Numbered from the stretch's first letter, positions 36,524-46,711 are shown. The stretch: 64,000 bases of DNA from Pseudomonas sp. B20(2017) (GCF_002113125.1 NZ_NEJP01000004.1:62001-126000), one strand, 5' to 3'. Program-made: numbers and translations. The notes: generated by a model from the letters alone, not told the origin.

Positions 36524-37708
36524 TCAGGCGGCGACAGGGCGCAGCGAGTAGGTTTTCAACTGGTCGGCGAATTCACGCAGGGACTGGATGCCGCTGGCCT
36601 CGGCCTCGTGTACCCATTCCTTGATGGCGGCGAGCATGTCGTGGCCATTTGCGCTGGTCTTGACCCAGATCTGCTGCAGGGCCAGGCGTTTCTCGTAGAT
36701 TACCTTCAGCGCCTGGCTGTGCTCGAGCATGTTCTGGATGCGCGCGTGGTGGCGATCTTCCAGCAGGCTGGTTTCCCGCGACAGCAGGCGTTTGGCACGG
36801 TGAAACTGGTGGCGTACCGAGTGATCGACCTTGGCCAACTCCTGCTTCACCAGTGGCCCGATCACCAGCTTGCGGTACTGGGCCATGATCTGGAAGCGGT
36901 TGTTGAGGATCGCCATGGCGGTGTCCATGTCCAGGCTGCCCTTGCCTTCGACGCGGTGGGCGATCGGGGCAACACGCTGAACCTTGGCCAGACGCAGGAA
37001 GCTGAAGACCTGGATCCAGGCCCAGCCGAGGTCGAACTCCCACTTCCTGACCGACAGCTTGGCGGAATTGGGGTAGGTGTGATGGTTGTTGTGCAGTTCT
37101 TCGCCGCCGATCAGGATGCCCCAAGGCACCAGATTGGTCGCCGCGTCGCGGCATTCGAAGTTACGGTAGCCGACGGCATGGCCGAGACCGTTGACCACAC
37201 CGGCCGCCCAGACCGGGATCCACATCATCTGGATCGCCCAGATGGTGATGCCGATGGTGCCGAACAGCAGCAGGTCGACGACGGCCATGATCGCCACGCC
37301 CAGCAGCCGGTAGCGGCTGTAGAGGTTGCGCTCGATCCAGTCTTCGGGGCAGTTCTTGCCGTAGATGCGCAGGGTTTCCGGGTTCTGCGCTTCTTCGCGG
37401 TACAGCTCGGCACCTTTGCGCAGGACCGTGGACAGACCCTTGACGACCGGACTGTGCGGGTCATCTTCGGTTTCGCATTTGGCGTGGTGTTTGCGGTGGA
37501 TGGCGGTCCACTCGCGGGTGTTCTGTGCCGTGGTCAGCCACAGCCAGAAACGGAAGAAATGCTTCAGGCCGGCATTCAGCTCCAGGGAGCGATGGGCCGA
37601 GTAGCGGTGCAAGTAGACCGTGACGGCAACGATCGTCACGTGGGTCATCACCAGGGTGACGGCGACCAGTGACCAGGCCGACAAGCCAAGAAAACCTTCG
37701 TACCACAT
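36524..37708 (-). CDS. desA: Acyl-lipid/acyl-CoA fatty acid desaturase (DesA-type)
   Basis: A 394-residue membrane di-iron desaturase with the three His boxes HRYSAH, HRKHH and HNNHH and several membrane helices. In P. aeruginosa the homologue DesA (next to a PAS-GGDEF-EAL gene, as here) introduces a double bond into phospholipid acyl chains under aerobic conditions. A divergent promoter region of 134 bp separates it from the GGDEF-EAL gene. Confidence 0.88.
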   Translation of the reverse strand: MWYEGFLGLSAWSLVAVTLVMTHVTIVAVTVYLHRYSAHRSLELNAGLKHFFRFWLWLTTAQNTREWTAIHRKHHAKCETEDDPHSPVVKGLSTVLRKGAELYREEAQNPETLRIYGKNCPEDWIERNLYSRYRLLGVAIMAVVDLLLFGTIGITIWAIQMMWIPVWAAGVVNGLGHAVGYRNFECRDAATNLVPWGILIGGEELHNNHHTYPNSAKLSVRKWEFDLGWAWIQVFSFLRLAKVQRVAPIAHRVEGKGSLDMDTAMAILNNRFQIMAQYRKLVIGPLVKQELAKVDHSVRHQFHRAKRLLSRETSLLEDRHHARIQNMLEHSQALKVIYEKRLALQQIWVKTSANGHDMLAAIKEWVHEAEASGIQSLREFADQLKTYSLRPVAA

Positions 37709-37816
37709 AGGCTATAGGGCCCTCGATAAAGAAAAAACAGCCGTTGCATTATCACCAAGCACACAGATAAAACCAGTCGCCCTTTCAGATAAGAGATGGC
37801 TGGATGTTTCTTGACC

Positions 37817-37822
37817 TATAAT
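37817..37822 (+). promoter_or_regulatory. -10-like TATAAT upstream of the GGDEF-EAL gene
   Basis: TATAAT lies 20 bp before ATG 37843 in the desA divergent region. No good -35 is seen at the proper distance. Confidence 0.35.
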
Positions 37823-37842
37823 CCCGACATTTTTGTAGGGAC

Positions 37843-39774
37843 ATGGACGGCCGAATGTCTGCCACTTACCGCGATGCCTTGCGTGCAGCGCTGCTTTACC
37901 TGGTCCTTGCCGTTGTCTGGCTGCAAGGTACTGGCTATTTATTGAACAGTTTCTTCGATAACTCAGACGAACTGCTGCGCTGGCAACTGATCAACGGCTA
38001 CGTGTTCGTAGCGCTCAGCGCCGGGTTGATCTTCCTGGCCCGGGCGCGGCTGTTCGAATGCCTGGGGATCGGTGCCCGATTGCGTGAACGCCAGGCGGAT
38101 CGCGAACGCCTGCGTCAGGCTGCTGCGGTATTCGATTGCACCCGCGAAGGCGTGCTGGTCACGGACCGGCAGGGGCTGATCGTGCACGTCAATCGCGCCT
38201 TCATGGAAATCACCGGTTATCAGCGCGAGGAAGTCATCGGCCAGCAGCCCAGCCTGTTCAAGTCCGGACACCATCCTCCGGGGTTCTATCAGGCGATGTT
38301 CGCCACCTTGCAGACGAAGGACGAGTGGAGCGGCGAAATCTGGAACCGGCGCAAGAGCGGCGAGATTTATCCACAGTGGCAAACCATTCGGGTGATCCGC
38401 GACGAGGACGATCGGCTCAGCCATTACGTCGCGGTGTTTTCGGACATCAGCGCGATCAAGGATTCCGAACACGAACTCAAGCACCTGGCTCACCACGATC
38501 CGCTGACCGACCTGCCCAATCGCCTGCTGTTCAGCGACCGCGCCGAACAGGCGCTGGCATCGGCGCAGACCCACAAGCGCGGCTGCGCGCTGCTGATGAT
38601 CGATCTGGACCATTTCAAACTGATCAACGACAGCCTCGGCCACACCATCGGTGACCGTTTGCTCAAGGCGGTCGCGGCGCGTTTGCAGGCGCTGTTCGGG
38701 CCGGGCATCACCCTGGCGCGGCTGGGCGGCGATGAATTCGCGGTTCTGCTGGAAAGTTGTCCACAGCCGGCGCAGGCGGCGGCGCTGGCTCAGCGCATTC
38801 TCGATGCGCTCAAGGAGCCGTTCTGCCTCGACGGCCATGAACTGTTCATCAATGCCAGCCTCGGCATCAGTCTGTTTCCCAGCGATGCGTTGAGCGCCGA
38901 ACAGCTGTTGCGTAACGCCGATGCGGCGCTGTTCAAGGCCAAGAGCAGTGGCCGCAACGGTTACGCGCTGTACACCGAAGAGCTCACTGCCCACGCCCAG
39001 CAGCGGGTCGAAATCGCCTTCGAATTGCGCCGCGCGCTGGAGCAGCAGGAGCTGCGGGTCTACTACCAACCGGTACACGACCTGAAAACCAGCCGCCTGA
39101 TCGGCGTCGAGGCGTTGGTGCGCTGGGAACATCCACAACGGGGCCTGGTGTCGCCGGCGGAGTTCATTCCTATTGCCGAGCGTACCGGGCTGATCTCGGA
39201 AATCGATGCCTGGGTCATGCAGCACGCCTGCCGGCAGATGTGCCAATGGCAGCAGGCCGGGGTGGTGCTGTCGTTTGTCGCGGTGAACGTGTCGTCACGC
39301 CTGTTCGCCCGCCGCGAGTTGTACGAGCAGGTTGCGCAGGTGCTGCACGACACTGGCCTGGATCCGGCCTACCTTGAGCTGGAAGTCACCGAAAGCGCGG
39401 TGATGGACGATCCGGAAGTCGCGCTGGAACAGATGCATCGCCTGCGCGAGCTGGGCATTCGTCTGGCCATCGATGACTTCGGTACCGGTTATTCGTCGTT
39501 GCTGCGGCTCAAGCGCCTGCCGGTGCAGAAGCTCAAGATCGATCAGGGTTTCGTCGCCGGCCTGCCGTGGGACGAGGACGACGCGGCGATCGTCCGGGTG
39601 ATCATCGCCCTGGCCCGCAGTATGGGCATGCAGGTGCACGCCGAGGGCATCGAGCAGGCGGAACAGGCGGCGTTCCTGCTGGGCCAGGCCTGTGATCTGG
39701 GGCAGGGCTACTGGTTTGGGCGGCCGGTTCCGGAAGCGCAAATCGACTGGAACCGGGCGCCCTTGATCGAATGA
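37843..39774 (+). CDS. PAS-GGDEF-EAL c-di-GMP signalling protein
   Basis: A 643-residue protein: two N-terminal membrane helices (about 14-34 and 45-66), a PAS domain (about 90-205), a GGDEF domain with intact RLGGDEFAVLLE, and an EAL domain with GVEALVRW, the metal-binding IDDFGTGYSSL and C-terminal AEGIE. Both catalytic motifs look intact; such tandem proteins often act as phosphodiesterases. Its place beside desA matches PA0285 of P. aeruginosa. The start may be 37843 or 37855; neither has a well-spaced ribosome site. Confidence 0.88.
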   Translation: MDGRMSATYRDALRAALLYLVLAVVWLQGTGYLLNSFFDNSDELLRWQLINGYVFVALSAGLIFLARARLFECLGIGARLRERQADRERLRQAAAVFDCTREGVLVTDRQGLIVHVNRAFMEITGYQREEVIGQQPSLFKSGHHPPGFYQAMFATLQTKDEWSGEIWNRRKSGEIYPQWQTIRVIRDEDDRLSHYVAVFSDISAIKDSEHELKHLAHHDPLTDLPNRLLFSDRAEQALASAQTHKRGCALLMIDLDHFKLINDSLGHTIGDRLLKAVAARLQALFGPGITLARLGGDEFAVLLESCPQPAQAAALAQRILDALKEPFCLDGHELFINASLGISLFPSDALSAEQLLRNADAALFKAKSSGRNGYALYTEELTAHAQQRVEIAFELRRALEQQELRVYYQPVHDLKTSRLIGVEALVRWEHPQRGLVSPAEFIPIAERTGLISEIDAWVMQHACRQMCQWQQAGVVLSFVAVNVSSRLFARRELYEQVAQVLHDTGLDPAYLELEVTESAVMDDPEVALEQMHRLRELGIRLAIDDFGTGYSSLLRLKRLPVQKLKIDQGFVAGLPWDEDDAAIVRVIIALARSMGMQVHAEGIEQAEQAAFLLGQACDLGQGYWFGRPVPEAQIDWNRAPLIE

Positions 39775-39857
39775 GAGTGGCGTACGGCGGGTTTGCCCAC
39801 GGTCAAATCCGCCGCAAACCCTTGCTGCATCACATAATGTTTTCCAGTTATATAAAC

Positions 39858-39882
39858 ATTCTTAAATAGTCTTTTTAAGAAT
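39858..39882. promoter_or_regulatory. AT-rich palindrome upstream of oscA-sbp (candidate sulfur-control site)
   Basis: ATTCTTAAA and TTTAAGAAT form perfect 9-bp arms around 7 bases, in an AT-rich stretch 83 bp before oscA. The right arm is part of AAGAATAT, a motif also seen before other sulfur genes of this window (56866, 63120). CysB control would be expected here by family knowledge; the binding itself is not shown. Confidence 0.5.
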
Positions 39883-39964
39883 ATCCGCGCCTCTCTTATA
39901 TTGCTCCCACGCCGAACGCAGTGCCGCCCACTGCCAGGCATATCCCATACAAAGGAGCAGCACC

Positions 39965-40147
39965 ATGAGCGCATCCCTGCGTAGCGTTGACGGTCAGGAC
40001 GAAAGCACCATTTTGCGCGAAATCCAGAGCGCCTTGCGCGACCTGCGTTTCGGCGCGGTGGAAATCACTGTGCATAACGCCCAGGTGGTCCAGATCGAAC
40101 GCAAAGAAAAATTCCGCTTGCAGCAACCGGGCAACAAACCGAGCTGA
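39965..40147 (+). CDS. oscA: OscA/YezD-type small protein
   Basis: A 60-residue protein of the DUF2292 (YezD) family: [36 protein letters not shown]. The Pseudomonas homologue next to sbp (OscA) is known to be needed for using organosulfur compounds and for chromate resistance under sulfur limitation. GGAG lies 7 bases before ATG 39965. It precedes sbp; a large hairpin separates them. Confidence 0.88.
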   Translation: MSASLRSVDGQDESTILREIQSALRDLRFGAVEITVHNAQVVQIERKEKFRLQQPGNKPS

Positions 40148-40163
40148 AACCGAAAAGATTCCA

Positions 40164-40210
40164 GCCTGCGCCCGCTCTTGCCGGGGATCAATGCAAGAGT
40201 GGGCGCAGGC
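40164..40210 (+). promoter_or_regulatory. Large intercistronic hairpin between oscA and sbp
   Basis: An 18-bp stem (40164-40181 with 40193-40210, one wobble pair) with an 11-base loop. No T-run follows. It may be a partial terminator or a processing/stability element that sets the ratio of oscA to sbp mRNA. Confidence 0.6.
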
Positions 40211-40286
40211 GGTGATCTTTACAGGCAACCCGATTTTCGAAATTCATAAGAAAAAGCCACCACCAAGAATTCCAGGAGCTTTCACC

Positions 40287-41300
40287 ATGTCGTCGATTCG
40301 CCGTTACGCTTTGGCCGCCCTGGCCAGCGCTGTGTTTGCCGGTTCCGCGGTTGCCAAGGATTACGAACTGCTCAACGTGTCCTATGACCCGACGCGCGAG
40401 CTGTATCAGGATTACAACGCCGAGTTCGTGAAGTACTGGCAGTCGGAGCACGCCGGCGACACCGTGAAAATCCAGCAATCCCACGGCGGTTCGGGCAAGC
40501 AGGGCCGTGCGGTGATCGATGGTCTGCGCGCCGACGTCGTGACCCTGGCCCTGGCCGGCGACATCGACGAAATCGCCAAACTCGGCAAAACCCTGCCGGC
40601 TGACTGGCAGAAGCGTCTGCCGGACGCCAGCACTCCTTACACCTCGACCATCGTGTTCCTGGTGCGCAAAGGCAACCCGAAAGGCATCAAGGACTGGGGC
40701 GACCTGATCAAGAACGACGTCTCGGTCATCACCCCGAACCCGAAAACCTCCGGCGGTGCGCGCTGGAACTTCCTCGCGGCATGGGCCTACGGCCTGAAAG
40801 CCAACGGCGGCAACGAGGCCAAAGCCAAGGAATACGTACAGACCCTGTTCAAGCACGTTCCGGTTCTGGACACCGGCGCCCGTGGCTCGACCATCACCTT
40901 CGTCAACAACGGTCAGGGTGACGTGTTGCTGGCCTGGGAAAACGAAGCCTTCCTGGCGCTGAAAGAAGACGGCGGCAAGGACAAGTTCGACATCGTCGTG
41001 CCTTCGCTGTCGATCCTCGCCGAACCACCGGTGGCCGTGGTCGACAAGAACGCCGAGAAGAAGGGCAACGAGCAGATCGCCGAAGCCTACCTCAAGCACC
41101 TGTACAGCCCGGCCGGCCAGGAAATCGCGGCGAAGAACTTCTACCGCCCGCGTGACAAGGACGTGGCTGCCAAGTACGCCCAGCAGTTCCCGAAACTGGA
41201 ACTGGTGACCATCGACAAGGACTTCGGTGGCTGGAAAACCGCGCAACCGAAATTCTTCAACGACGGTGGCGTGTTCGACCAGATCTATCAGGCGCAGTAA
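40287..41300 (+). CDS. sbp: Sulfate-binding periplasmic protein
   Basis: A 337-residue secreted protein (signal to AVAKD, about residue 23) of the Sbp/CysP family: [53 protein letters not shown], and [12 protein letters not shown]. It binds sulfate and delivers it to CysTWA. AGGAG lies 9 bases before ATG 40287. A REPIN lies between it and cysT. Confidence 0.95.
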   Translation: MSSIRRYALAALASAVFAGSAVAKDYELLNVSYDPTRELYQDYNAEFVKYWQSEHAGDTVKIQQSHGGSGKQGRAVIDGLRADVVTLALAGDIDEIAKLGKTLPADWQKRLPDASTPYTSTIVFLVRKGNPKGIKDWGDLIKNDVSVITPNPKTSGGARWNFLAAWAYGLKANGGNEAKAKEYVQTLFKHVPVLDTGARGSTITFVNNGQGDVLLAWENEAFLALKEDGGKDKFDIVVPSLSILAEPPVAVVDKNAEKKGNEQIAEAYLKHLYSPAGQEIAAKNFYRPRDKDVAAKYAQQFPKLELVTIDKDFGGWKTAQPKFFNDGGVFDQIYQAQ

Positions 41301-41340
41301 TCTCAAATGAAACGAGCCTGATGCTCAGGCACGAAACCAT

Positions 41341-41428
41341 GTGGGAGCGGGCTTGCTCGCGAAGAAGGTGTGTCAGACGACGTAAATGTTGAATGATAGG
41401 GCCCATTCGCGAGCAAGCCCGCTCCCAC
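41341..41428. repeat. REPIN
   Basis: Inverted REP arms GTGGGAGCGGGCTTGCTCGC and complement, 42-base spacer, inside the sbp-cysT gap. Confidence 0.9.
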
Positions 41429-41456
41429 ATTGATGCGTTTTTAACCAAGGACTTTT

Positions 41457-42275
41457 ATGTCGCGTCGTATCTCCCCCGTCATACCCGGCTTCGGGCTGAC
41501 GCTGGGCTACACCTTGGTGTACCTCAGCCTGATTGTGCTTATCCCGCTGGCGGCGATGTTCGTCCACGCCGCCCAACTCACCTGGGATCAGTTCTGGACG
41601 ATCATCTCCGCGCCCCGCGTCCTCGCCGCACTGAAGCTGAGCTTCGGCACCGCGCTGTGCGCCGCGATCATCAACGGCATCATCGGCACGTTGCTGGCCT
41701 GGGTGCTGGTGCGCTACACGTTCCCGGGGCGCAAGGTGATCGACGCGATGATCGATCTGCCGTTCGCCTTGCCGACCGCGGTGGCCGGTATTGCGCTGAC
41801 GGCGCTGTACACGCCGACCGGGCTGGTCGGGCAGTTCGCCGCCGACCTTGGTTTCAAGATCGCCTACACCCCGCTCGGGATTACCCTGGCGCTGACCTTC
41901 GTGACCCTGCCGTTCGTGGTGCGCACGGTACAGCCGGTGCTGGCCGACATCCCGCGTGAAGTCGAAGAAGCGGCCGCGTGCCTGGGTGCCAAACCGTTGC
42001 AGGTGTTCCGTCACATTCTGCTGCCGGCGCTGTTGCCGGCCTGGCTGACCGGTTTTGCCCTGGCGTTTGCCCGGGGCGTTGGCGAGTACGGTTCGGTGAT
42101 TTTCATCGCCGGCAACATGCCGATGAAAACCGAGATCCTGCCGCTGCTGATCATGGTCAAGCTCGACCAGTACGATTACACCGGCGCTACCTCCATCGGC
42201 GTGTTGATGCTGGTGGTTTCCTTCGTCCTGTTGCTGCTGATCAACTTGCTGCAGCGGCGCATCGAAACCCCATAA
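41457..42275 (+). CDS. cysT: Sulfate/thiosulfate ABC transporter permease CysT
   Basis: A 272-residue membrane permease with about six helices and the EAA loop ([23 protein letters not shown]) that docks to CysA. It follows sbp and is 13 bp from cysW. Confidence 0.95.
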   Translation: MSRRISPVIPGFGLTLGYTLVYLSLIVLIPLAAMFVHAAQLTWDQFWTIISAPRVLAALKLSFGTALCAAIINGIIGTLLAWVLVRYTFPGRKVIDAMIDLPFALPTAVAGIALTALYTPTGLVGQFAADLGFKIAYTPLGITLALTFVTLPFVVRTVQPVLADIPREVEEAAACLGAKPLQVFRHILLPALLPAWLTGFALAFARGVGEYGSVIFIAGNMPMKTEILPLLIMVKLDQYDYTGATSIGVLMLVVSFVLLLLINLLQRRIETP

Positions 42276-42288
42276 GGAGGCGCGAACC

Positions 42289-43161
42289 ATGTCCCAATCG
42301 TCTATTGCGGCCGCGTCCTCGGCCAACGCCGCCCGCCGTGGCAGCGCCACTTCGCGCAGAGTCCTGATCGGCCTCGGCTGGTTGATTTTCTTCCTGTTTC
42401 TGCTGCTGCCGCTGTTCATCGTGGTGTCGCAGGGATTGAAGAACGGCCTCGGCGCATTCTTCACTGCGATCTTTGAACCGGATGCCTTGTCGGCGCTGAA
42501 GCTCACCGTGATCGCGGTGCTGGTGTCGGTGCCGCTGAACCTGGTGTTCGGTGTCAGCGCCGCGTGGTGCGTGAGCAAATACTCGTTCCGCGGCAAGAGT
42601 ATGTTGGTGACGCTGATCGACCTGCCGTTCTCGGTGTCGCCGGTGATCGCTGGTCTGGTCTACGTGTTGATGTTCGGTGCCCAGGGCCTGTTCGGGCCGT
42701 GGCTGCAGGATCACGACATCCAGATCGTCTTCGCCCTGCCGGGCATCGTGCTGGCGACGATCTTCGTCACAGTGCCATTCGTGGCCCGTGAGCTGATCCC
42801 GCTGATGCAGGAACAAGGCACTCAGGAAGAGGAAGCCGCGCGCCTGCTCGGCGCCAATGGCTGGCAGATGTTCTGGCACGTGACCGTCCCCAACATCAAA
42901 TGGGGCCTGATCTATGGCGTGGTGCTGTGTACCGCGCGGGCCATGGGTGAGTTCGGTGCGGTGTCGGTGGTCTCCGGGCACATTCGCGGGGTGACCAACA
43001 CCTTGCCGCTGCACGTCGAGATCCTCTACAACGAATACAACCACGTGGCCGCGTTCGCCGTGGCGAGCCTGTTGCTGATCCTGGCGCTCTTCATCCTGCT
43101 GCTCAAGCAGTGGAGCGAAAACCGTATCAACCGCCTGCGCGCCAGCGCCGCGGAGGAATAA
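42289..43161 (+). CDS. cysW: Sulfate/thiosulfate ABC transporter permease CysW
   Basis: A 290-residue permease paralogous to CysT; EAA loop seen as [22 protein letters not shown] strong ribosome site (AAGGAGG) precedes ATG 42289. Three bases separate it from cysA. Confidence 0.95.
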   Translation: MSQSSIAAASSANAARRGSATSRRVLIGLGWLIFFLFLLLPLFIVVSQGLKNGLGAFFTAIFEPDALSALKLTVIAVLVSVPLNLVFGVSAAWCVSKYSFRGKSMLVTLIDLPFSVSPVIAGLVYVLMFGAQGLFGPWLQDHDIQIVFALPGIVLATIFVTVPFVARELIPLMQEQGTQEEEAARLLGANGWQMFWHVTVPNIKWGLIYGVVLCTARAMGEFGAVSVVSGHIRGVTNTLPLHVEILYNEYNHVAAFAVASLLLILALFILLLKQWSENRINRLRASAAEE

Positions 43162-43164
43162 TTC

Positions 43165-44154
43165 ATGTCGATCGAAGTGCGTAACGTCAGCAAGAATTTC
43201 AATGCGTTCAAGGCGTTGGACAACATCAGCCTGGACATCCACAGCGGTGAACTGGTGGCGCTGCTCGGCCCGTCCGGCTGCGGCAAGACCACCCTGCTGC
43301 GCATCATTGCCGGTCTGGAAACCCCGGATAACGGCAACATCGTGTTCCACGGCGAGGACGTGTCCGGCCACGACGTGCGGGATCGCAACGTCGGTTTCGT
43401 GTTCCAGCACTACGCCCTGTTCCGCCACATGACGGTGTTCGACAACGTCGCGTTCGGCCTGCGCATGAAACCGAAAAACCAGCGCCCGAACGAAAGCCAG
43501 ATCGCGACCAAGGTTCACGAGCTGCTGAACATGGTGCAACTGGACTGGCTGTCGGATCGTTATCCGGAGCAACTGTCCGGCGGCCAGCGTCAGCGTATCG
43601 CCCTGGCCCGCGCCTTGGCGGTAGAGCCTAAAGTGCTGCTGCTCGACGAGCCGTTCGGCGCCCTCGACGCCAAGGTGCGCAAAGAGCTGCGTCGCTGGCT
43701 GGCGCGCCTGCACGAAGACATCAACCTGACGTCGGTGTTCGTGACCCACGACCAGGAAGAGGCGATGGAAGTGGCTGACCGCATTGTGGTGATGAACAAG
43801 GGGGTGATCGAGCAGATCGGCTCACCGGGCGACGTCTACGAAAACCCGGCCAGCGATTTCGTCTATCACTTCCTCGGCGATTCGAACCGTCTGCATCTGG
43901 GCGATGACAACCACGTGCTGTTCCGCCCGCACGAAGTGTCGTTGTCGCGGCATGAGCTGGAGGATCACCACGCCGCTGAAGTCCGCGATATCCGGCCGCT
44001 GGGCGCGACCACGCGGGTGACGTTGAAGGTTGAAGGTCAGCCTGATCTGATCGAGGCGGAAGTGGTGAAAGACCACGACAGCCTGACCGGGTTGGCCAAG
44101 GGGGAGACGCTGTTCTTCAAGCCGAAGGTCTGGCAGAAAGTCGCGAGTCTTTAA
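43165..44154 (+). CDS. cysA: Sulfate/thiosulfate ABC transporter ATPase CysA
   Basis: A 329-residue ATPase: Walker [11 protein letters not shown]-loop [15 protein letters not shown], signature [15 protein letters not shown], Walker [13 protein letters not shown], then a C-terminal TOBE-like regulatory domain. It powers sulfate import through CysTW. A REP pair follows. Confidence 0.95.
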   Translation: MSIEVRNVSKNFNAFKALDNISLDIHSGELVALLGPSGCGKTTLLRIIAGLETPDNGNIVFHGEDVSGHDVRDRNVGFVFQHYALFRHMTVFDNVAFGLRMKPKNQRPNESQIATKVHELLNMVQLDWLSDRYPEQLSGGQRQRIALARALAVEPKVLLLDEPFGALDAKVRKELRRWLARLHEDINLTSVFVTHDQEEAMEVADRIVVMNKGVIEQIGSPGDVYENPASDFVYHFLGDSNRLHLGDDNHVLFRPHEVSLSRHELEDHHAAEVRDIRPLGATTRVTLKVEGQPDLIEAEVVKDHDSLTGLAKGETLFFKPKVWQKVASL

Positions 44155-44182
44155 AATCAAAAGCTTCGTCGGATCGCCGCCC

Positions 44183-44243
44183 GGAGCAAGCTCGCTCCCA
44201 CATTTGGAACGCATTCCATTGTGGGAGCGAGCTTGCTCGCGAA
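44183..44243. repeat. REPIN with one truncated arm
   Basis: GGAGCAAGCTCGCTCCCAC and GTGGGAGCGAGCTTGCTCGC in inverted order, 22-base spacer. The left arm has lost its outer end. Confidence 0.8.
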
Positions 44244-44249
44244 AGCGGC

Positions 44250-44774
44250 TTACACAGCAGCCCTGTTCGGATTGACCCGCACCACGCCCGCCCGCGCCTC
44301 GATCTGCTCTTTCAGCTCATGCCGCATCCCGAGCATGAACGCCAGTTCGGCCACCACAAACAGCGGCCCGACAATCAACCCGCTCAAGTCATCCACAAAC
44401 GCCGGTTTGCGCCCCTCGTAATGGTGCCCGACAAACTGGATTACCCAGCCGATCACGAACATCGCCAGACCGCTGCTGAGCCAGACCATGGTGCTCTGCT
44501 GCGCCAGAACATGCCCGGCCCAGACCGATAGCCCCATCAACACGGTCATCAGAACCCCTAGCTTCAGCTCCAGGCGCAGGTAAAACCACGCCGAAGCAAG
44601 GGCGGCAATCACCGCCGGGGAAATCCACAATCCACCCACCGACCATTCCGGCCGCGACAACAGCACGGCCACCGCCACCACAATCAGCGGAATCCCGATA
44701 AAGTGGCTGGCGATGTTGCGCGGGTCACGGTGGTAAGCGGCGTATTGACTCAAATGATCGACGAGGCTTTTCAT
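44250..44774 (-). CDS. DUF962/Mpo1-like membrane protein
   Basis: A 174-residue protein with the DUF962 start SLVDHLSQYAAYHRDPRNIASHFIGIPL, four membrane helices, and a second His motif (VGHHYEGRKPAF). Yeast Mpo1 of this family is an Fe2+-dependent 2-hydroxy fatty acid dioxygenase; bacterial function is not settled. AGGAGG precedes ATG 44774. Divergent from the Crp/Fnr gene (85 bp). Confidence 0.85.
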   Translation of the reverse strand: MKSLVDHLSQYAAYHRDPRNIASHFIGIPLIVVAVAVLLSRPEWSVGGLWISPAVIAALASAWFYLRLELKLGVLMTVLMGLSVWAGHVLAQQSTMVWLSSGLAMFVIGWVIQFVGHHYEGRKPAFVDDLSGLIVGPLFVVAELAFMLGMRHELKEQIEARAGVVRVNPNRAAV

Positions 44775-44859
44775 TGTTGTTCCTCCTGTAGGGTGATCGA
44801 ATCATGCCCCGGGCAGACGGCTCGCTCTGTCAGGCAGGCGACAATCTTTAGGAGAACGC

Positions 44860-45543
44860 ATGGATAAGGTCTGGCGCGAGCGCCTGCTGACCGGGCAATG
44901 GTTCAGTCATCTGCCTTCGTCCTTTCAGGATAGTCTGCTGGCGGCGGCCCGGGAGCGGCGGCTGGTGGCGGGGCAGCGGCTGTTCCAGCGCGGTGATGCG
45001 CCGTGCGGGCTGTACGCGGTGCTCGAAGGCGCGGTACGCATCGGCGCGGTCAGCGAGCAGGGCAAGGAGGCGTTGCTGAGTCTGGTGGAGGCGCCGCACT
45101 GGTTCGGCGAAATCTGCCTGTTCGACGGCCAGCCCCGCACCCATGATGCCTACGCGGTCGGGCCTTGCACCTTGCTGAACATTCCTCAGGCCACGCTGCT
45201 GAAACTGCTCGACGAGCAGCCCGTCTACTGGCGGCATCTCGCTCTGTTAATGAGCCACAAACTGCGCCTGACCTTCATCAACCTCGAACAGCTGAGCCTG
45301 CTGCCGGCCCCGGCGCGCCTGGCCCATCGCTTGCTGATGATCGCCGAAGGCTACGGCGAACTCGACCCGCCACGCCGGGTGCTGCAACTGCCCCAGGAGC
45401 AGCTGGCGTCGATGCTGTCGCTGTCGCGGCAGACCACCAACCAGATCCTCAAGGAGTTGCAGGGGCAGGGGATTATCGGCTTGAGTTATGGCGAGATCGA
45501 AATCCTCGACACTGATCGCCTGCGGGCACTTGCCACACTTTAG
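44860..45543 (+). CDS. Crp/Fnr-family transcriptional regulator
   Basis: A 227-residue regulator: cyclic-nucleotide-type sensor domain (about 25-145; RLFQRGDAPCGLYAVLEGAVRI, FGEICLFDGQPRTHDA), a dimer helix and a Crp-type HTH (about 170-220; LPQEQLASMLSLSRQTTNQILKEL). It has no FNR-like Cys cluster, so it probably does not sense oxygen. The divergent DUF962 gene may be a target. Confidence 0.9.
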   Translation: MDKVWRERLLTGQWFSHLPSSFQDSLLAAARERRLVAGQRLFQRGDAPCGLYAVLEGAVRIGAVSEQGKEALLSLVEAPHWFGEICLFDGQPRTHDAYAVGPCTLLNIPQATLLKLLDEQPVYWRHLALLMSHKLRLTFINLEQLSLLPAPARLAHRLLMIAEGYGELDPPRRVLQLPQEQLASMLSLSRQTTNQILKELQGQGIIGLSYGEIEILDTDRLRALATL

Positions 45544-45556
45544 TGTTCACTACTAT

Positions 45557-45651
45557 CCCTGTGGGAGCGGGCTTGCCCGCGATTGGGGCTGTCAGTTGTC
45601 CTCTATGTCGATTGACACGACGCCATCGCGGGCAAGCCCGCTCCCACAGGG
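45557..45651. repeat. REPIN
   Basis: Perfect 27-bp inverted arms beginning CCCTGTGGGAGCGGGCTTGC, 41-base spacer. The arm end is CCCGCGAT, a different REP subtype from those at 7557 and 35270. Confidence 0.9.
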
Positions 45652-45665
45652 GAATTGTATGTGGC

Positions 45666-46076
45666 TTACGAGCCGCGATAGGTCGAGAAGCCATAAGGGC
45701 TCAGCAGCAGTGGGATGTGATAGTGCTGATCCGTCTGTTTCACTTTAAAAATCACCGGAATCTCCGGAAAGAAAGTCTCGTGCTTCGCCTTTTCGAAGTA
45801 CTCGCCGGTCTTGAATACCACCCGATATTCACCCGCTTCGAACGGTTTGTTCGCCGGGAACAGCTCGGCGATCCGTCCCTGTTCATTGGTGGTGCCCTGC
45901 GCCAGCGGCTGCCAGTCCTGGCCGATATGGCGTTCCAGTGTCACGTTGATGCCCGGCGACGGCAGGCCGTTTTCCAGATTGAGCACGTGCACGCTCAACG
46001 GGTTGCCGGCGGCCAGCGCCAGGCTCGAAAAAGCGCTCAAGCCAAGCGCGGCGAAAGTCATGCGCAGTGGGGTCAT
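45666..46076 (-). CDS. uraH: Periplasmic 5-hydroxyisourate hydrolase (transthyretin-like)
   Basis: A 136-residue protein with a signal peptide (to ALAAG, about residue 23) and a transthyretin-like fold: LSVHVLNLENGLPSPGINVTL, the conserved Arg in EAGEYRVVFKT, FFPEIPVIFKV, HYHIPLLLSP and the diagnostic C-terminal YRGS. It hydrolyses 5-hydroxyisourate from urate oxidation, here in the periplasm, as E. coli HiuH (YedX). ATG 46076 has GGAG 7 bases upstream. The gene lies just downstream of the HbpS-like gene and is probably co-transcribed with it. Confidence 0.92.
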   Translation of the reverse strand: MTPLRMTFAALGLSAFSSLALAAGNPLSVHVLNLENGLPSPGINVTLERHIGQDWQPLAQGTTNEQGRIAELFPANKPFEAGEYRVVFKTGEYFEKAKHETFFPEIPVIFKVKQTDQHYHIPLLLSPYGFSTYRGS

Positions 46077-46092
46077 GGTGATGCTCCGGGGT

Positions 46093-46575
46093 TCAAGTAC
46101 GGTTGATGGACAGGCCGACGATTTCGGCAGCCTTGATCGCGCAGTTCTCGTCCTGCTCGCCGCCGCCGGAACCGGCCACGCCCATGGCGCCGACCAGTTC
46201 TTTCCCGGCAAACAGAGGGACGCCACCGCCGAGCAACAGCAACTCATCGAGGGTGTTGAGGTTGGCGGTTTCCGGGTTACTTCGGGCGCGCTCGGCGAAC
46301 AACCGGGTCGGGGTTTTCGTCGATAGCGCGGTGTAGGCCTTGCGTTGGCTGGCGACGGTGTTGTGCGGGCCGATACCGTCGCCGCGCAAGGTCACCAACA
46401 GGTTGCCGCCACGGTCGAGCACCGACACCGTGCCGGTGCAGTTTTCCAGCGCTGCATCGGCCAGCAGCCGTGCGGTTTTCAGATCGAGATCGGCGTGACG
46501 GGGCAGTTCAGGCGCGGCGATTGCGGCAGTGCCGAAGCTGATTGCCAGGCTGGCGATCCAGTATTTTGCGGACAT
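46093..46575 (-). CDS. GlcG/HbpS-like periplasmic protein
   Basis: A 160-residue protein with a signal peptide (AIAAP, about residue 21) and the DUF336 fold: [69 protein letters not shown]. HbpS of Streptomyces binds haem and senses redox stress with a two-component pair; here a two-component pair lies divergently upstream. First gene of the operon with uraH. Confidence 0.88.
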   Translation of the reverse strand: MSAKYWIASLAISFGTAAIAAPELPRHADLDLKTARLLADAALENCTGTVSVLDRGGNLLVTLRGDGIGPHNTVASQRKAYTALSTKTPTRLFAERARSNPETANLNTLDELLLLGGGVPLFAGKELVGAMGVAGSGGGEQDENCAIKAAEIVGLSINRT

Positions 46576-46641
46576 GGGCAGGCTCCAGAAGCGAAGGCCG
46601 CCACCTTATCCGTCGGTCCCCGTCGAAACCTCGTCAGTCGG

Positions 46642-46657
46642 ATTACAAGTTTGTAAT
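46642..46657. promoter_or_regulatory. HprR/CusR-type box, perfect palindrome
   Basis: ATTACAA-GT-TTGTAAT, 7-bp arms, in the divergent region between the HbpS-like gene and the response regulator. It matches the known E. coli HprR box (CATTACAA-N2-TTGTAATG) except for one outer base. Confidence 0.8.
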
Positions 46658-46711
46658 GGGCAACGCGGCCGAAGGGGCCTAGCCTGTGCCTCTGATCAAT
46701 CGAGGTGTGCC

